This document shows positions 21,639 to 32,776 of a stretch of DNA of 64,000 nucleotides, one piece after another. Source of the DNA: Coccinella septempunctata (lineage: Eukaryota; Arthropoda; Insecta; Coleoptera; Coccinellidae). The position numbers and the translations under genes are program-made. The stretch spans positions 41,318,270 to 41,382,269 of the forward strand of contig NC_058189.1 of the NCBI RefSeq assembly GCF_907165205.1, read 5' to 3'. A model generated the notes under the pieces. It was given only the letters and a program-made list of their open reading frames with translations, ran no database searches and had not been told where the DNA came from. Each line of letters opens with the position of its first letter. Within the stretch, counting starts at the first letter, position 1.

Positions 21639-22093
21639 ATACAGGGTGTATTTGAAGGTAAGGCTTTTTTCCAACAGAAAGTAGAACTGGTCAAAATGAA
21701 GCGTTCCACCAAAAATCACCTATACAAAACTTTCAAAATGACAAAGTTGAAAATGATTACTGAAATAGATACTAATACGACCCTAGACCGTTTGTTAGCT
21801 GAACTACCGCAAAGCAGTGGGAAAAAAACTTATCTCCTGTTTCGACCAAGTGGTTTCGTTTAGGGTATTAGCTCGTTCGATATTTACCTACGTGGTAATG
21901 AAAATGGAAACTTAGGATTGCGGAATTGTTCTCAGTATTTCTTAGTAACTTACACGATTTTATGAAATGGCTCATTTCGATACCAACTGACAGAAGATAC
22001 TTAGGACACAAGTGTAAATAATAGAATAATAATGTGAAAACTTTTCAGGTATTTGGATATGTATATTTCGATATTCCTCTTTTACATCAAAAA

Positions 22094-22130
22094 CACCGAC
22101 GTTTCGGTCTCAAATCGGACCTTTATCAAG
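22094..22130 (-). ncRNA. hammerhead-like core, left PLE arm
   Basis: On the minus strand: UUGAUAAA, hairpin GGUC/GACC with loop CGAUUUGA, then GAAACGUCGGUG. The first box differs from CUGAUGA at two positions. Confidence 0.4.
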
Positions 22131-22424
22131 GCTACAAAAATAAAAACAGATTAAAATTAGAACATGACAAATTTCACAAGATTTACATTAATGATTCTAC
22201 AGGAATTGAGTCATCACAATAAAAACATATATCAATCTGTTCCACCGTATTCCTTTTAAAATGGCCATACATTCAGGTCTATTTTCTATTTTTCTACTTC
22301 AATATTCCAGAACTCTCACAATATCGTGGAAAAAACACTGAAAATTTATGGGTTAGGATCACAGAGTACTGTTTAAAAAATTCTTTTGACAAGGGAGCAC
22401 AGAAGTCATCAAACATAATCCCGA

Positions 22425-22870
22425 TTATTTTCTCAAAGGAACTAATAGACTGTTATATATGGTGCTGAGTCTATTGACATCTTCTCTATAATTCACTGTT
22501 TTGTTCAGTGTTATGTGAATCATTTCACTTATGTTTCTCCGATAGTTGTTGTTTTCATGGTCAAGTATTGTCGTTTCCTCGAAATTGAATTTGTGTCCTT
22601 CTTTGAATGTATGTGAAGTCAGAGCAGTTTTCTCTTTATGTGTGATGTTGTTGGAGTCTGTTTTATGTTGTCTAATTCTGTCTTTTAACAGCTGTTTCGT
22701 CTGTCCGATGTAGGCCTTGTCGCAGTTCGAGCATGGGATGTTATACACCACTGATGATTGCAAATTTGTTGGTACACTATCCTTCAACTGTGTGAAGTAT
22801 TTCTTTGTTGTGGTCTTGTTGTAGAAGGCACATGTGCAATTAATCCTCTTAAAGATCCTGGAAATTTTCT
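22425..22870 (-). CDS. GIY-YIG endonuclease domain of a Penelope-like element
   Basis: The open frame runs from the arm junction near 22870 to a stop at 22425. The first ATG gives 120 aa, but the frame is open about 28 codons further upstream (through INCTCAFYN and KKYFTQL), as expected for the C-terminal part of a longer PLE polyprotein. Visible motifs: VYNIPC (GIY part), the PLE-specific CxxC insert CSNC, AYIGQT (YIG part), then the conserved Arg in LKDRIRQHK, and His in EGHKFNF. In PLEs this domain follows the RT and nicks target DNA. No stops or frameshifts, but with the RT missing it cannot be an autonomous element. Confidence 0.85.
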
Positions 22871-23210
22871 CTCAGCACCATATATAACAGTCTATTAGTT
22901 CCTTTGAGAAAATAATCGGGATTATGTTTGATGACTTCTGTGCTCCCTTGTCAAAAGAATTTTTTAAACAGTACTCTGTGATCCTAACCCATAAATTTTC
23001 AGTGTTTTTTCCACGATATTGTGAGAGTTCTGGAATATTGAAGTAGAAAAATAGAAAATAGACCTGAATGTATGGCCATTTTAAAAGGAATACGGTGGAA
23101 CAGATTGATATATGTTTTTATTGTGATGACTCAATTCCTGTAGAATCATTAATGTAAATCTTGTGAAATTTGTCATGTTCTAATTTTAATCTGTTTTTAT
23201 TTTTGTAGCC

Positions 23211-23247
23211 TTGATAAAGGTCCGATTTGAGACCGAAACGTCGGTGT
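23211..23247 (+). ncRNA. hammerhead-like core, right PLE arm
   Basis: Exact inverted copy of the motif at 22094-22130: UUGAUAAA, GGUC/GACC hairpin, GAAACGUCGG. Confidence 0.4.
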
Positions 23248-23839
23248 TTTTGATGTAAAAGAGGAATATCGAAATATACATATCCAAATACCTGAAAAGT
23301 TTTCACATTATTACATAACATGGATGATAATATGCAACATAATAGAATAATACTTCAAAATCTCACCAATAAAATTCGTCTAAATTATTCACGAATTTTT
23401 TCACAATGGGAATCACAATCTTCTTGTTCGAACATTTTAGCAATCGTCGTAAAAATGGGATGAAATGGGGATACATCATATCACTTTTTCAATATAACTA
23501 ACATAGGCACTTTCAAGAACCTGCCTGGATTTTCTAAATTTTTTTTATCCTAATTTGCACGATACAACAATAATTATGATTCTCTCAAAAGTGAGCATGC
23601 TGATGCATCCATATATTAGTCCAGCCATATATGTTCATGTTTTGTTTCGTTTTTGCGATGCCGGAGTCACCTTCCACAGTCCCGTACTTGAAATTCAATG
23701 AAATTTCGTCGAACTTCTAGGGGTTGTCTCTCAGCCATCTTGGATATTTTATATAGACAATTTTTGGTTGAACGATTTATTAAGATGAGTTTTACCTTCT
23801 ATCAAAAAAAAAGGCTCACCTTTGAAAACACCCTGTATA

Positions 23840-24572
23840 AGTTAAACGAAAAACTGTGAAATACAATTCTGGTGAAGCTTTATGAAACCCGAGGATATAT
23901 GATGAAATGGAATAAACAATGATCAGAACTGCTTGTAAGTTTTCATTTATTCCGAGAAAAGTATCGACTGTATCAAAATTTCTTTCTCCAGAATTGAGTA
24001 AGAAACCAAAAGAGCATTTTATTTTTCGAAAATCTATCCCACGAAAACAATTTTTAAAGGATAATCATATGGAGTTTTTATTTTCAACCCCTAATAATAA
24101 AGTTATGAGACCTAAAAAAATTGTGTGAGTAACATCTACTTAGTGCTTCATATTATTTACACCTAGTCTTAGAAAAAAATTAAAAACTGTCAATTCGTCA
24201 TCGCCATCCAAACCAAAGGTTATATCTTGGAAGGGAGGTCGATTTCGAAAAAAATTTATAGGAACTACCCCAGCTTATTTTCATCGAGTAATCATCTCCC
24301 TAGGTCCTTCGCATTTGTTTTTAGACAGCCTGTATATTTATTCTTCAATGGGAAAATTCAATATAGCTATCATGAAAAAAAAGTTGAAACTCGTTTATTG
24401 AAATCTAGATGACCAATTTCAATTAAGATGGTGTAATTATCGAATGACCAAAGCATTGAAGGATTTCAAAGTTCCATGGTAATCGTCCGTAAAATAAAGA
24501 AGACATAGGTAAGCAATTTTAGAATCTCATACATTTTCGATTTTTCGTTATTCATTTTGAATGAAGAAGATA
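23840..24572. other. no gene recognised
   Basis: Open frames at 23919-24128 and 24227-24412 have no domain. AGCCTGTATATTTAT near 24328 resembles repeat termini. Confidence 0.45.
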
Positions 24573-25458
24573 TTAAAGCCGGGTCCAGACTATGTAACAA
24601 AACAGGATATATAGCAAAGTTATATAACTTGTTAGAGAAATTCAAGTGAAAAAGTTATATAACACAATGTTATACAACATTTTTCTTGCTATATAGCAAA
24701 TTTTATGTTATCCGTTGGGTGTCGGTAAAGATCAAAAAAGTAATATAACTTTGTTATAAAACACGCCGCAACTTGTCCACACTTGTGTTATTAAACATTT
24801 ACTGCAGCGCCAATCTTTCTTTTACTGGTATTGCATCTCGAAATGTCGTGCTTTTTTTGCCTATTTTATGGCCGATTTGATTTATTCGTATTCGAAATCA
24901 GAACTTGTCATACTTAGGAAATTTTTAAAACTACCATCACATTTAATGTCCCCTGTCAATGGGTCTTTGTCATCCATTGCTAGATACTTCAAAAGAGTTG
25001 TTAAACTATAAAGTTCCTCTAGCTCTCAACGATGAGATTTCACTCGTCTTCATAAAATCACGCAAGCTGCTGCTGCCAAAATGACATCCTCTACGTTTGA
25101 GGACATTTTCAATGCTACAGATCACAGAACAGACCCATATAGAAGGGAAACTCCCCTACTAAGAAGTGGGGTCAAGTTTCAGCGCCCCCATGCGGTGGTT
25201 CGAGGAAATAAAAGCGCCCTCTGGCGGCCGGAATTCGAAACAAATGAGCGGGAAAATTTGAAATGCTTCCTATTTAAAATCATTTGATGTGATTTTTGAA
25301 GTTCGGGATTGAAACAACGTACTGGAATGAGTTAATATAGCATGTCAAGATGCTATATTACCATTCCAGTACGAGTTGTTTCAAATCCAATGTTCTCAGA
25401 AGCTTGATGACTTGAATAAAAAAAACACATATGTAGGCAATGATATAACTATATTTTT

Positions 25459-25799
25459 TCATAAATAAATCATATATACATCACAGTGTATGGCCTTATA
25501 TGTAAAGAATAAAATAAAAATAATTCTAATGTCCATATAATATACATCAAAGTTTATGGGTTTATAAGTAAAAAATAAAATAGAAATAATTCGAATGTCC
25601 ATATAATATACATCAAAGTGTATGGGTTTATGAGTACAAAATAAAATAGAAATAATTCTTATGTCCATATATACATCAAAGTGTATGGACTTGATAGGAA
25701 AAAAATAAAATAGAAATGATTCTAATGTCGATATATACATCAAAGTGTATGGCCATATATGTAAAATATAAAATAGAAATAATTATAATGTCCTATGGG
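25459..25799 (+). repeat. minisatellite, about 5 units of 60-70 bp
   Basis: Units contain TACATCAAAGTGTATGG, then xTATAxGTAAAAAATAAAATAGAAATAATTC and AATGTCCATATA. A 94-codon frame on the minus strand is only the repeat read through. Confidence 0.85.
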
Positions 25800-27758
25800 C
25801 AGAGGCGTAGCAAGCTCTTGTGACACCCGGGGCGGAATTTCAACTTGTCGCCCCCTAACATTACATAACATTGTTGAGCCTTTTTTGTTTGTTAACAAAA
25901 TTACAAGTTTTTATTTGAAGTGTTTGAAACATGGACATAGAGGTGTGAAGGGCAATACGTAAAATATTATATTTCAATGAAAAAAAATAGGTTTTTTGCA
26001 CAAATTCAACAAATTATCAGCATCTTTTCTTTCAGAACTTCTTTTTTCTGACTTTGCTCTCTGCAAACTGAGAAATAGTCTCATCAAAGTCGATCCCTCT
26101 GGCTACACCATGCTTATTGGATAAAATAGCCAAGCAAGATAGTCGAGCTTGGCTCATAGTAGATCTGAGATAACTTTGGATAAGCTTAGTTTTGGAAAAA
26201 CTCAGAAACACATAATGTAAGGTAAACCCCAAGTGTTAACGTTAAATTTGGAATCTGGAAGCTCATACTCGACATTAAACTGCAATAGTCTCAAAGAACT
26301 CCACTTCAGAGCTTCTTCTTCAGGAACGCTAGCCGCACTTTTAAAAACCTCCTCAGACGTGGGATTTCTTTCAACATGTCTTCTGAAGATATTTCTTCAT
26401 AACTCCAAACTAAACTGCCAACTAATTCTAGCAATTCAGTTTCTGAACTCTTCAGCAAGTTCTTGGTCTGCAAGATAGCACACCTGAGTGATATCACTTC
26501 CATGCCTTGGCAACGAGTGTTTATTTTTTGTTGAAACGTGTCAATGCACCCTAACATCGATCGCCCGATATCTTTCTCTCCGGCATAGATTTCCTTCTTC
26601 TGAAGGTTCTTCTTTTGACGGTAGGAATTTTCATCTCGTCATAAATACCTTTCGCACATTCCATTGCCTTTTCCACAAGAATTTCCCTGTTTTCAATCAA
26701 AAAGGCCATTAAACATCTCATTCTGATGAGGCACTTTTGGACACTGTAGGAATAAGTGTCAAAAAGTTCCTCATAAGAATGAGAAGTTTAAAAGCCTTTT
26801 TTCTTCTAATGCACTATTCCATAGACTCAAATAGCACAAGAATGAAAAATCACATTCTGCAGTTAATAAAGTTTGAGCTGCTCTTCAAGTAGTGTGGATA
26901 GTTTCTGAAGGGTTCCTCAATGCTATATCGGCAATCTTCTTGGAACTTTGGAATACAGTTTAACAGCTTCATACTGAGCACTCCACCTTGTCAGTCCTCC
27001 TGCTACTTTTCAACAGATCGACCTTCACTAAATTGCGAAAGTGTGCATATGTAGATTACCTACCTCTGCTCCTCATCCTATCACATTTCGAACTATCAAA
27101 ACGCATGGGAAAACAGAACTCACCCAAATTCCTAAATAGCTGCCAGATCGAAGAGGTAGAATAATATGGACCACTGATTCAATATTTTATTTCTGTACGA
27201 TTATACGTATACCACGGCACCAATAACACAGCTAGTCTAGATTACCACAAAGAAGCACAAACAATAAACGAGTAAACAGCGCTTGCGTATTATTGCAGTC
27301 GAATTTAGGTACTGACGCAGACGCACTGAGGATGAATGACAAAATTAAACTACTGGAAGGGGCAGGCGCAGTGGAAACATAATGGGTCATAAATCACTCC
27401 ACCCGGACACTCGCTGCTCCTACTCTATTCAGCCCTGACTACAAGTTTCCTTCTCGACGCGATCGTACTCGTTGCTCACTGTTCTGCTCCTCGCTTAGTA
27501 GCCATTTTCAAAGATTAACCTTCCTCTTTGCCATTATACGATATCTATCCTAATAGATAATTGTACTTCAACCACAATTTTAGCGATCGTACTTAAACTA
27601 TATCTAAAATCGATCCGACTTAGATGTACTTCTTTATTCTTTGCTAGGAAAATACGCTCTAATCAAATATAAGCCTCTTAAGATACATTTTTGTCACCCC
27701 CACAGGGCTGGCACCCGGGGCGGTCCGCCCCCTCCGCACCCCCCTTCCTACGCCTCTG
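25800..27758 (-). mobile_element. hAT transposon with decayed transposase, TSD CCTATGGG
   Basis: CCTATGGG at 25792-25799 and 27759-27766. Ends CAGAGGCGTAG and CTACGCCTCTG are exact inverted repeats, continued by the related CACCCGGGGCGG on both sides. Eight-base duplication plus CAG end is diagnostic of hAT. It carries a broken transposase on the minus strand and is the youngest layer of the 24577-28481 stack. Confidence 0.9.
26032..26640 (-). pseudogene. hAT transposase C-terminus (frameshifted)
   Basis: Two minus-strand frames belong together. 26306-26557 gives RCQGMEVISLRCAIL and the helical segment SSETELLELVG, typical of the region before the dimerisation domain. 26032-26232 gives SKTKLIQSYLRSTMSQARLS, the hAT C-terminal dimerisation motif, and ends with a basic tail. 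The frame is lost between them (about 26233-26305), and upstream sequence to about 27000 has only scattered similarity. Best match in style is the TTF/ZMYM1-like hAT group. Not functional. Confidence 0.8.
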
Positions 27759-27766
27759 CCTATGGG

Positions 27767-27893
27767 AATTATTGGTTATAGGACTGAACTTAGTCGACGT
27801 TTCATCAGTACTTTGCTGATTTTTTCAATTCAATTCAATTTGGGAGAACCCTTCATCATAAAGCACTAATATTCATGTAACCAATAATTCCCA
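27767..27893 (-). repeat. PLE-like fragment bounded by an 18-bp inverted repeat
   Basis: TATGGGAATTATTGGTTA (27761-27778) and its inverse, ending near 27894, bracket this piece. It contains the hammerhead-like core at 27793-27827. The hAT element 25800-27758 was inserted at its left edge. Confidence 0.5.
27793..27827 (-). ncRNA. hammerhead-like core (PLE-like fragment)
   Basis: On the minus strand: UUGAAAAA, hairpin AUCAG/CUGAU with loop CAAAGUA, then GAAACGUCGAC. Stem II and the GAAACGUCG box are intact; the CUGAUGA box is not. Confidence 0.4.
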
Positions 27894-27921
27894 TATATAT
27901 GTAAAAAATAAATTCACACTT

Positions 27922-28119
27922 TCACTCAAAATAGGATTTTCGTATTTGTTCAGTACTTTTAGTAGTCAACAAGGGATTACAAACTTTTTCCATCCAAAGT
28001 TTGATAATTTCCGGTTGTTCATTATCTGCTTCAGGAAACCGATGACGTCTACTAGTCTTATCACCACAGTTCGGCACACAAAATTTATTGCTTTTAATAT
28101 TTCTATTTTCCGACATCTT
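27922..28119 (-). pseudogene. THAP domain, N-terminus of a P-like transposase
   Basis: The frame starts MSENRNIKSNKFCVPNC and continues HRFPEADN, LWMEKVCNP and IRKSYF before a stop. This is the THAP zinc finger layout: Cys-x3-Cys near the start, the conserved HRFP, Trp and Pro positions, and then the site where Cys-x2-His should follow. The final C-x2-H pair is not present, so the domain is truncated or mutated. THAP domains are the DNA-binding end of P transposases; position and direction fit the P-like element 25123-28315. Confidence 0.75.
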
Positions 28120-28484
28120 ATTCAATTATCAGAAAAAACACTTAGGAATCACGATGCACTTCTCACTGCAGACAAAGACGAAAAGAATGAGGTTATGGAA
28201 ATGTTTACAAACGTAAAATCAGCGACGGAAGCGACCCCATGCGGTGGTTCAACAAACTAAATAAGGGGTCCAGTTTTTGTAGCTGAGTTTCCCCTCTATC
28301 TTGACTTACTTTATGCTACAGATGCCACTGCTTCCAGATGAGCACTTTTGTTTAGTTTTATTCTGTTACGAAGTCTGGATGTCTCTGCTATTTTATAACA
28401 AGTTATTTAACAAAGTTGTATAACACATTTGTTGTATAACTTTGTTGACAAAATGTTTTGTTTCATAGTCTGGACCCGGCTTAA

Positions 28485-29688
28485 GATTTATGGGAAACGT
28501 CATGTTGCAGACAAAAAAATGTCAAACTTGGATAGGTAATTTTAAAAATAATTTTCGGAGTTTTTCTAATTTATAGTGAAAAGAATTCAAACTGGTTGGT
28601 TGTTTTCCTATCCATTCTTTTTTTTTTTGCATGTTCTCAGTAGATTTATGGTACGGTCCATTAGTGCGAATTAGTGTGGAGACCAAATATACATGGTGAG
28701 TAAATAGTGCTTGATCGGTCGATTACTATTAGATATTTTGGACTAGGAGAATGATTTGAACATTGGCAAAAGTGACTCTAGTTAGCTGATTAGCTAGACC
28801 TTTTTTCGAGACTATTTTGACTGTATCATATAGGATGGTCCGAAGATGAATACTTTTTCAAAAGATGAACTTTTTTTGTGTGTTAGATACCCTAGTGAGC
28901 GGTCTTTATTTTTAAAGAAATATTTTAAACCTAAGAGGGGTCTACACCGTTATAGTAGCGAGTTCAAAAACAGAAAATGAATATCTTACGTCAGAAACCA
29001 CTAATTTCTATAGGGTTTTCATTACAATTCAATTCAATCAGTTCGTCACCTCGTCACTTCGAGAAGTCAAAGAAAATTTTATTCGTCAAACGAAAAAAAA
29101 AATTTTTTTCATTGAAGAACAAATATTCATACATGTTATTAACTTTCCGAGGTGCAATTATCTCTTCTATGAATTTCCACTTGAAGAAATTTCTCCGAAA
29201 AGTCTCGACATTGGCTACAATTCATATATCCTGCTGAAATTGAAACTCTTTTAATATCCTTAACTTTTACTTATCGTTAAAGTATTCCGGCAACACCTCA
29301 CATTCTGGTAGTCTTTCCCTCTTTACTTTCCCTTTTTACGGATGGCGAGAAAGTCCCGTGGTATAAACTCCTCTTAAATGAATTTAAAAACATATTATTT
29401 TGACTGTCTGACTACGATGACTTTCAACCTGTACCTGACGTTATAGCATATCATAAAAAAGGAATACTAATTATTACAGGAACAAATGATATGAGTAATG
29501 GCATGGAATTTCCGTTGAATTATATCAGATTATATTCCTGATATCAGTAACCTTCTCCTGAAAAATACATGTCTCATTAGAGTGTATCTAAAACTATTCA
29601 GGGTAGTGGATTTAGTCTCAAATGAATTAATCTTTTCTATAGAATCTCAACAGTCATCTCGAGTATATGTCAGATTGCACGTAGCTAA
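28485..29688. other. no gene recognised
   Basis: AT-rich sequence. An 86-codon frame at 28977-29237 has no recognisable features. Confidence 0.5.
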
Positions 29689-29696
29689 TCCTTACT

Positions 29697-30907
29697 CAGA
29701 GCCGAAACGAGGGCGTGGCGAGAGAGGCGGTCGCCACGGGCGCTAGCGATCTGGGGGCGCAAAATAAAAATAATAAAAAAACAATATTCTTTCCAATTGA
29801 ATATTTTTCATTTAATATTCAACACAAAACATAATATTATAGAAAATAATAATAAATTATTAAGTATATAGTCCACACCATCAGTCTGAAAACAGAATGC
29901 GTCGCCACAGCCTTCTGAAGAACGCCTCTTTAGAAGGCTGTGGCGTCGCATAACAACCAACGCGATAACAAAGGCCATGTGGCCATGTCGAGATCTACTC
30001 ACAAAAAAAACTATCGGAGACCGATTGAGGCGCAAAACCTTAGCCGATTTGGGCTATTTCCTTCAGAACATAGACAACAATAGCTCCTTTTATCGCAGAC
30101 AACGCTCGTGCATTTTGGTTTCTATAGATTTTAATTCTTCTCATTATAATATATACTTAGTTATTGAGTGAAGTTATAATATGAGCCTGGAAATCATTCG
30201 AACTGGAGAGCTGGTAAATTATCACAGATAGAGATTACAGAAGAGGAAGAGAGAAGAAAAATAAAAAAGCCTGTTGGAGAAGCTGATGATGAAACATTTA
30301 ATTTTGACTAGAAGAATAAGCTGAGAAAGGACCTCATTCAAGTATTGAACTCTATTTCAGTGCAACTTGAAGAAAGATTCAGAGTTTAACCAGAAGTTGC
30401 TGAAGACAGCTTTCTCGAGGAAATATGTTTGCAAGACTTTCTACTTGGCGAACTAAACAAAATAACATTGAAGTATAGATCCAGATTCATACGAATTTGT
30501 GGCCACTCAAAATATTCTTGGCTTTATCAGTAACTATAGCTGCCACAGTTACATATTAACGTTCTTTCAACAAATTGAAATTAGTGAAAACCTATTTAAG
30601 GTCTTTAACTAGACAGGAAAGGCTGACTTATTTAGCATAGAAGTCCCATCAATAGAAAAGAAAAAAAATCACGACATCATTGATATTCTTGCCGAAACCA
30701 AAGCAAGAAAAGCAAATTTTTTTTTTGTATCCCTTTTATTTTGATTTTATTTGTATTAATTTCTTTAAAATAGGAAAGATTTTTCCGAGCAAAAAAAGCT
30801 AGGTATTCGATTATGAAAGATAAATACAAATCATTATAATAAAGAGAATTTCTTAGGGGCGCATTATGAGAATTCGCCACAGGCGCCAGAATCCTAGTTC
30901 CGGCTCG
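29697..30907 (+). mobile_element. hAT element with decayed transposase, TSD TCCTTACT
   Basis: TCCTTACT at 29689-29696 and 30908-30915. Ends CAGAGCCGAAACGAGG and the inverse of CGAGCCGGAACTAGG match. On the plus strand at about 30530-30640 a broken frame reads RSFNKLKLVKTYLRS and TRQERLTYLA, the hAT dimerisation motif, with in-frame stops on both sides. It is a different family from the hAT at 25800-27758. Confidence 0.8.
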
Positions 30908-30915
30908 TCCTTACT

Positions 30916-32213
30916 AATATCAGAGACAGTTTGTCTATGCTAATATTATAAATGAGAAAGTCTTTTCATAACTCCCAACTCCGTAACCAGATGTCCGATT
31001 TCGATGGAAATTTAACTATGGGGTAGTTCCGATATTCGCGAACATTTCTGGCAGTATGCCCAGAGATGACTGTTGAGTTGAGTGTTGGCCTGGTCGTTCC
31101 GATTCTAGTAATTCGAATGCCGCCAGTAACACCAGCAATATCGAAACTCGTCCAATGTAGAGAACCAATCAGAGTAGATTTTCGAGCAACATTCTCTCCT
31201 GTATATAATGAAGAGATGCGATAGATATCGATTTTTTCTAAGTAAATAAGTCGTGCATGAAGCTGTTAATTTCAGGTTTTTATGAGCAACACTGAGTGAA
31301 GTATAAGATATAGAGTAAAATGATGAAGTACCTACAATTTTATAGAGCTGTTAATGTTCTATAAAAAAGTCGGCGATGGCATATATCAAACTTTCGAGGA
31401 TAACCGACGATAACCAATTTTAACATTTTTGAATCAATCCAAAATAATATTTCATTTGATGAGGGTTTTTAACTGGCATGGAATTAATTAATATGAAATG
31501 TATATAACTCTTATTTTCAGCATTCACCTTTGATCAAAAATGCTCTTTAGAGAATAGTTTTCTAACGAATATTTCGCGAGATATGACAAGTCATAAAAAT
31601 AGGAAGTAAAACAAACAAAAAGCTTAATTCTACGTGGGAGAGCGTGCAATAAAATAATTTTCATAGAGCATGCAACGAACGTGCACTGAGAAAAATGTTT
31701 ATTGGATTCAATACACCCTGTTTTGCCTCTAATCAATACTTTCTTTGAAAATGCTTTTAATAAACCTTTTTTTGACATAAATATGGGATTTTGATTCTTT
31801 AGAAAACGCCCATTTATGTTTGAATATACATCTTCGGTTGATTTGAATATGCTTTTGATACGTCAAATAAATTGTGATTATTTAATTTTTCACGTTCATT
31901 TCATTTTACACTATAATGAACATTCTCTGAATCAAACATATCATTTCATTTGTTCAAATCAATATACCTAATCATTCATTATGTATAAACAATTGGCTAT
32001 CCAATTGTCACCTGTGGAAATTGAAAATCTAGGTAGGTAGCTAGTTGAATTGAAAAAAAGGAACAAATCAACAATAATTTATTAACAAAATCAACAATAT
32101 AGTGGGTATATATAAACTTTTTCACACTGTGAATAGAAATAAAGTAAATATAATAATATTTGCACAAAACAGGAAGCAGCCCAATAAACACACACAAGTG
32201 TATTATACGTATA
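30916..32213. other. no gene recognised
   Basis: AT-rich; short frames only (31524-31778, 31997-32218), without domains. Confidence 0.5.
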
Positions 32214-32215
32214 TA

Positions 32216-32771
32216 CAATCCCTGGCCATATTATTAGACGCATTGATTCGATACAAAATCTCAATTAAACACGCTTTGAAATTGGTTATTAGGTTATTGG
32301 TTTTTGAATATTGAATTATTAAATTGAATGTATATGTTATATATAATTAATCTGTAAATGGTTTTCACATATAATATATCATATTCAATAAAAAATATTG
32401 ATTTATTGATGAGTCAACATGAAATTCTAATATTTTGCTGAGCCACCTTGTGTAGCTATGAGAGCTTCATACTATCAATGCAGAATTGTTCGGTTTACTG
32501 CATTCGAGGATGATGATTCCATATGTGGATTATAGAAATAACGTCCGAACCTGCAGAATGCAAGACGTCCACAAGACATAAGCAATGATTCATACTTTAG
32601 TACTAATATTACAACATCAAAATTAAATGCCAAAGAGAACAATTTAATGAGAGTCGTAGATAAAACTGACATTCTGTGGAAATGAAATTCAAATATTCTG
32701 CTTTTTCCTAGGGCAATACCAGTAAATATAAAAAAAATCCTCAGTGCGTCTAATAAACTGGCCAGGGACTG
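32216..32771. mobile_element. Tc1-type MITE, 556 bp, TA target
   Basis: TACAATCCCTGGCCATATTA at 32214 and the inverse of TACAGTCCCTGGCCAGTTTA ending at 32773, both followed by TTAGACGCA, with TA at each edge. CAGTCCCTGGCCA...TTAGACGC ends are typical of Tc1-like elements. No transposase frame remains. Confidence 0.85.
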
Positions 32772-32776
32772 TATGT

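Larger units (their letters stand above)
22030..23310 (-). mobile_element. Penelope-like element with near-identical inverted pseudo-LTRs
   Basis: Arms 22030-22469 and 22871-23310 (440 bp each) are reverse complements with no difference I could find; even the incidental 62-codon frames in the two arms (22034-22222 + and within 23118-23321 -) are identical. The 400-bp centre encodes the GIY-YIG domain only; the PLE reverse transcriptase is absent. Each arm carries a hammerhead-like core. Pseudo-LTRs in inverted orientation are known for Penelope elements. The element sits inside the older TIR element 21642-23835, and arm identity suggests a recent event or gene conversion. Confidence 0.8.
21642..23835. 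mobile_element. TA-target TIR element (TACAGGGTG type) interrupted by a PLE
   Basis: TACAGGGTGTATTTGAAGG at 21640 and the inverse of TACAGGGTGTTTTCAAAGG ending at 23837 form terminal inverted repeats of about 35 bp, with TA at each edge. Without the PLE at 22030-23310 the element is about 0.9 kb and non-coding. A partial second copy is at 8-415. CACCCTGTATA words elsewhere mark further fragments. Confidence 0.7.
25123..28315 (-). mobile_element. P-element-like transposon, 31-bp TIRs, TSD CTACAGAT
   Basis: CTACAGAT is at 25115-25122 and 28316-28323. Ends 25123-25153 and 28285-28315 are imperfect inverted repeats of exactly 31 bp, starting CA, strongest in ATAGA(A/G)GGGAAACTC. Drosophila P elements have 31-bp TIRs, 8-bp duplications and a THAP-domain transposase; a THAP domain reads inward from the right end at 28119. 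The rest of the transposase is lost, replaced or interrupted by a minisatellite, a hAT element and a PLE-like piece. Confidence 0.7.
24577..28481. mobile_element. PIF/Harbinger-like element (outer shell of a nested stack)
   Basis: AAGCCGGGTCCAGACTATG at 24576-24594 and its exact inverse at 28464-28482 are the ends. The duplication reads TAA (24574-24576, 28482-28484), or TTAA if one base is moved. TAA fits PIF/Harbinger. The original interior is only about 0.7 kb, with subterminal TTATATAAC repeats. On the minus strand a short frame starting MSSNVEDVILAAA, cut by a stop, could be the decayed start of a Harbinger-type protein; this is weak. A P-like element is inserted at 25122. Confidence 0.65.

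Noticed and set aside
22034..22222. 62-codon frame found identically in both PLE arms
   Set aside because: Its identity is explained by arm duplication; it spans the antisense of the ribozyme-like core and has no domain.
25459..25743. 94-codon minus-strand frame
   Set aside because: Encoded entirely by the minisatellite; repeated peptide follows the DNA period.
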